Origin: an uncultured Bacilli bacterium
GTDB taxonomy: Bacteria > Bacillota_I > Bacilli_A > RF39 > UBA660
Assembly (NCBI GenBank): GCA_947625315.1
Contig: CANQOE010000069.1
Span: 1-6,889 of the forward strand
Length of the DNA: 6,889 bases
Reading direction: 5' to 3'
In this document: positions 4,590-6,889 of the stretch, in pieces
How the letters are laid out: each line of letters starts with the position of its first letter
Numbering within the stretch: the first letter of the stretch is position 1
The notes under the pieces: generated by a model
Database searches by the model: none
Told to the model about the DNA's origin: nothing
The model's input: only the letters and a program-made list of their open reading frames with translations
Position numbers and translations under genes: made by a program

Positions 4590-5084
4590 TTAAGAGGCAA
4601 ATTTTACCGTAATATAGACATCTTTATCAAACAATTTTTGAATACTTTTAATTATATTATTAGCTAATGTTTTATCATGTTTAGTAGAAGATATGGTTAC
4701 TTTAATATTATTGTCTTCAATATTGACTACACCATCTAATTTAAAATCATTTTTTAACATTTGTTTAATGTTTTCTTTAACACTTTCATTTTTATTAATA
4801 GTTTGTAAATCTTCGTAGGCTTGATTTTTTTCTTCAATACTAGCGGTATTATCTAATAAAACATCTTCTAATTTATTAATTTCACTAACTAATTCTTCTT
4901 CCTCTTGAACTTGTAAAGCTACAAAAGCATCATTTTGTACGACAACATCAGTTGTTTCATTTTCAAGATTATTATCAGTTTTAAAAGTGGCTAAACTATC
5001 TTCTCCCATTGTTAAATAATAAATACTTAACACCATAATTAAAGAAAAAAGAGTTATAAACCAAAGATTTTGTTTATTAATCAT
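4590..5084 (-). CDS. spoIIIAH: SpoIIIAH, stage III sporulation protein of the mother-cell/forespore channel
   Basis: SpoIIIAH is made in the mother cell. It spans the outer forespore membrane and binds forespore SpoIIQ across the intermembrane space, forming a ring related to secretion-system YscJ proteins. The first 24 residues are diagnostic: a short cytoplasmic MINKQNLW leads into one membrane helix (about 7-24), matching the B. subtilis start MLKKQTVWLLTMLSL. DAFVALQ (52-58) corresponds to the conserved DAFAALR. A charged coiled-coil segment (59-110) follows, then the ring-building domain (115-164) with VVNIEDNNIKVTI and a final strand VYITVKF. At 164 residues it is shorter than the B. 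subtilis protein (218), mainly in the linker. ATG 5084 follows AAAGGAGGAT. It stands alone: its upstream neighbour is the divergent parE, so it is separated from any spoIIIAA-AG operon. No terminator with a T-run is visible before gerE. Confidence 0.93.
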   Translation of the reverse strand: MINKQNLWFITLFSLIMVLSIYYLTMGEDSLATFKTDNNLENETTDVVVQNDAFVALQVQEEEELVSEINKLEDVLLDNTASIEEKNQAYEDLQTINKNESVKENIKQMLKNDFKLDGVVNIEDNNIKVTISSTKHDKTLANNIIKSIQKLFDKDVYITVKFAS

Positions 5085-5113
5085 ATAAATATCCTCCTTT
5101 GTAATCTACCAGT

Positions 5114-5142
5114 AATATATGTTAGTTAAAAAAGTTTTATGC
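5114..5142 (-). promoter_or_regulatory. Sigma-E-type promoter of spoIIIAH
   Basis: Read on the - strand, GCATAAA (5142-5136) is followed after 14 bp by CATATATT (5121-5114). The B. subtilis sigma-E consensus is about KMATATT, 14-15 bp, CATACAHT. The core ATA and all but one base of the -10 agree. Transcription would start near 5107, about 22 bases before ATG 5084, with the ribosome binding site AAAGGAGGAT (+ 5091-5100) inside the leader. In B. subtilis, spoIIIAH is sigma-E dependent as part of the spoIIIA operon. Here the gene appears to have gained or kept its own promoter. Confidence 0.62.
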
Positions 5143-5162
5143 GCAAATTAAAAAGAAAAAGT

Positions 5163-5192
5163 ATGGCAATATTTAAAAAGTAATGTTATAAT
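5163..5192 (+). promoter_or_regulatory. Sigma-A promoter of parE
   Basis: The -10 element TATAAT (5187-5192) is perfect and is preceded by TGT, an extended -10. The -35 is weaker: ATGGCA (5163-5168), four of six bases, at 18 bp. Transcription should start near 5198-5200. That places the ribosome binding site GGTGAT (5199-5204) at the very 5' end of the messenger, only about nine bases before ATG 5208. A longer transcript from another start cannot be excluded. Confidence 0.65.
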
Positions 5193-5207
5193 TAAAATGG
5201 TGATAAT

Positions 5208-6889
5208 ATGACAACAAAAAAATATGATGCTTCATCAATTAAAGTTTTGGAGGGTTTAGAAGCGGTAAGAAAAAGACCAGGTATGTATATTGGAAGTACC
5301 GATAAAAGAGGTTTACATCACTTGGTTTGGGAAATTGTGGATAATTCAATTGATGAAATAATAAATGGTTATGGTAATTATATTAAAATTATTTTACATA
5401 AAGATGGAAGTATAACTATTGCCGATAATGGGCGAGGTGTACCAACTGGAATGCATGAAACTGGGAAAACAACACCTGAGGTTATATTTACTATCTTACA
5501 TGCCGGGGGAAAATTTGAAGAAGGCAATTATAAAGTTAGTGGAGGTCTGCATGGAGTTGGAGCATCAGTAGTTAATGCTTTATCAAAATCAATGGATGTA
5601 CTTATATATCGAGATGGGGAAATAAATAATATTCGTTTTAAAAATGGAGGAGAAATTGAAAGTCCTTTAAAAAAAATTGGGACTACTAATAAAACAGGAA
5701 CGATTGTAACATTTATGCCCGATTATGAGATATTTAAAAATTGTGCTTTTTCTTATACAACAATCGTGGAAAGAATGCAAGAAAGTGCTTTTTTAATACC
5801 TAATATAACTATTGAAATTAAAGACGAAGATTCTAATAAGGAAGCTAAATTTCATTATGAAGATGGATTAGTTAATTTTGTGGAATATATCAATGAAGAA
5901 AAAAATGCTTTACATAAAGTAATTAGTTTTGATGCGACAAAAGGGGAAATTGAAGTCGCGGTTGCGATGCAATATACCGATACTTATAATGAAAATATTT
6001 TATCATTTGTCAATAATGTTAAAACCATTGATGGAGGAACTCATGAAGTAGGCTTTAAAACCGGAATTACTAAAGCTTTTAATGATTATGTCAAAAATAA
6101 TAATTTATTAAAGGGGAAAGACGCAGCTTTTGATGGTAGTGATGTAAGAGAAGGTTTAAGTGCGATCATTAGTGTAAAAATACCCGAAAATTTATTACAA
6201 TTTGAAGGCCAAACTAAAGGAAAATTAGGTACTCCCGAAGCGCGAAGTATTACTGAAGCCATAACTTATGAAAATTTAAAATTCTTTTTAGAAGAAAATA
6301 AAGAAATTGCTTTAAATATAGTTGATAAAGCATCACGTTCAAAATTAGCTCGTGAAGCGGCGCGTAAAGCTCGGGAAGAAGCAAGAAATGGCAAAGGTAA
6401 AAAATCTTTAGAGAAAAATTTATCAGGAAAATTTGCTCCAGCTTCCACGAAGAACCCAGAGATTAATGAATTATTTTTAGTCGAAGGAGATAGTGCTGGA
6501 GGTTCGGCAAAGGGTGGCAGAAATCGGAAATTTCAAGCTATTTTACCTTTAAGAGGAAAAGTTATCAATGCGGAAAAAGCCAATGTTGCCGATATTTTAA
6601 AAAATGAAGAAATAAATACCATTATTCATACAATTGGAGCCGGAGTAGGGCCAGAGTTTATCGCCGAAGATTCTAATTATGATAAAGTTATAATTATGAC
6701 GGATGCCGATGTTGATGGTTCCCATATTCAAATTTTATTACTAACTTTCTTTTATCGGTTTATGCGTCCTTTAATTGAAGCTGGAAAGTTATATATTGCT
6801 AAACCACCTTTATATAAAATTGAATATGGTAAAAAACATTTTTATGCTTATTCGGATGAAGAGCGTTTTCAAATTGTGGCCGATAATCC
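5208..6889 (+). CDS. parE: DNA topoisomerase IV subunit B (ParE), 3' end beyond the window
   Basis: ParE is the ATPase subunit of topoisomerase IV, which decatenates daughter chromosomes with ParC. About 560 codons are present, so roughly 85-90 C-terminal residues of the usual 640-655 are missing because the window ends. The GHKL ATPase domain shows RKRPGMYIGS (21-30), EIVDNSIDE (42-50, with Glu42 as catalytic base and Asn46 for Mg), DNGRG (73-77) and GGLHGVG (112-118). The transducer domain contains QTKGKLG. The Toprim domain has EGDSAGGSA from Glu426 and TDADVDGSH (498-506, metal-binding Asp499, Asp501 and Asp503). GyrB is disfavoured: GKVINAEKAN, EINTIIHTIGAGVG and LLTFFYRFMRPLIE follow the ParE pattern of B. 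subtilis as I recall it. ATG 5208 follows GGTGAT. The gene is divergent from spoIIIAH, and parC would be expected next to the right. Arg codons are mixed (12 CGN, 8 AGA). Confidence 0.94.
   Translation, partial: MTTKKYDASSIKVLEGLEAVRKRPGMYIGSTDKRGLHHLVWEIVDNSIDEIINGYGNYIKIILHKDGSITIADNGRGVPTGMHETGKTTPEVIFTILHAGGKFEEGNYKVSGGLHGVGASVVNALSKSMDVLIYRDGEINNIRFKNGGEIESPLKKIGTTNKTGTIVTFMPDYEIFKNCAFSYTTIVERMQESAFLIPNITIEIKDEDSNKEAKFHYEDGLVNFVEYINEEKNALHKVISFDATKGEIEVAVAMQYTDTYNENILSFVNNVKTIDGGTHEVGFKTGITKAFNDYVKNNNLLKGKDAAFDGSDVREGLSAIISVKIPENLLQFEGQTKGKLGTPEARSITEAITYENLKFFLEENKEIALNIVDKASRSKLAREAARKAREEARNGKGKKSLEKNLSGKFAPASTKNPEINELFLVEGDSAGGSAKGGRNRKFQAILPLRGKVINAEKANVADILKNEEINTIIHTIGAGVGPEFIAEDSNYDKVIIMTDADVDGSHIQILLLTFFYRFMRPLIEAGKLYIAKPPLYKIEYGKKHFYAYSDEERFQIVADN

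Noticed and set aside
4418..4612. 64-codon frame on the + strand across gerE and its promoter
   Set aside because: Opposes gerE, its sigma-K promoter and the end of spoIIIAH. No ribosome binding site and no sensible product.
6266..6448. 60-codon frame on the - strand inside parE
   Set aside because: Antisense shadow of the conserved ParE reading frame.
5208..6889. GyrB instead of ParE
   Set aside because: The Toprim region reads GKVINAEKAN and HTIGAGVG followed by LLTFFYRFMRPLIE, the ParE pattern. No recF or dnaN neighbour typical of gyrB is present; a divergent spoIIIAH lies upstream instead.
1..6889. Mycoplasma-type code (TGA as Trp), suggested by the low GC content
   Set aside because: All Trp codons read in recognised genes are TGG, no in-frame TGA is needed anywhere, and sporulation genes are present.

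Overview
The window is very AT-rich and uses the standard genetic code: every Trp I read is TGG, and all eight complete genes end in TAA. It carries sporulation genes (spoIIIAH, gerE, gerM). This points to an endospore-forming, low-GC Bacillota, probably of a Bacilli/Erysipelotrichia type. The lineage is inferred from gene content and composition only. No tRNA, rRNA, insertion sequence or CRISPR array was seen.

Layout. (1) Positions 1-2331 are an accessory-looking block on the + strand. A textbook sigma-A promoter (91-119) drives an unrecognised 218-residue protein whose C-terminus resembles the tail of single-stranded DNA-binding protein. A roughly 330-base stretch without a convincing gene follows. 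Then come three unrecognised genes (54, 231 and 108 aa). The first two overlap in a way that could be one gene with a broken frame. (2) Positions 2391-2630 hold a strong promoter and a rod-like structured RNA, best read as 6S RNA, directly upstream of tcdA (2632-3306). The same neighbourhood is known in Bacillus. (3) Positions 3293-5084 on the - strand form a sporulation group in the order spoIIIAH, gerE, gerM. tcdA and gerM converge with a 14-base overlap. (4) From 5208 to the window edge lies parE (topoisomerase IV subunit B), divergent from spoIIIAH and cut by the window end.

How the genes fit together. SpoIIIAH and GerM are, in B. subtilis, parts of the same transenvelope SpoIIIA-SpoIIQ complex between mother cell and forespore. 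GerE is the last transcription factor of the mother-cell cascade. The promoters fit this timing: a sigma-E-like promoter precedes spoIIIAH and a very good sigma-K-like promoter precedes gerE. parE and 6S RNA have housekeeping sigma-A promoters with extended -10 elements.

The recognisable backbone genes use CGN codons for about two thirds of their Arg residues. The 5' block uses AGA/AGG almost exclusively. This supports a different origin for the 5' block, whose function I cannot assign.
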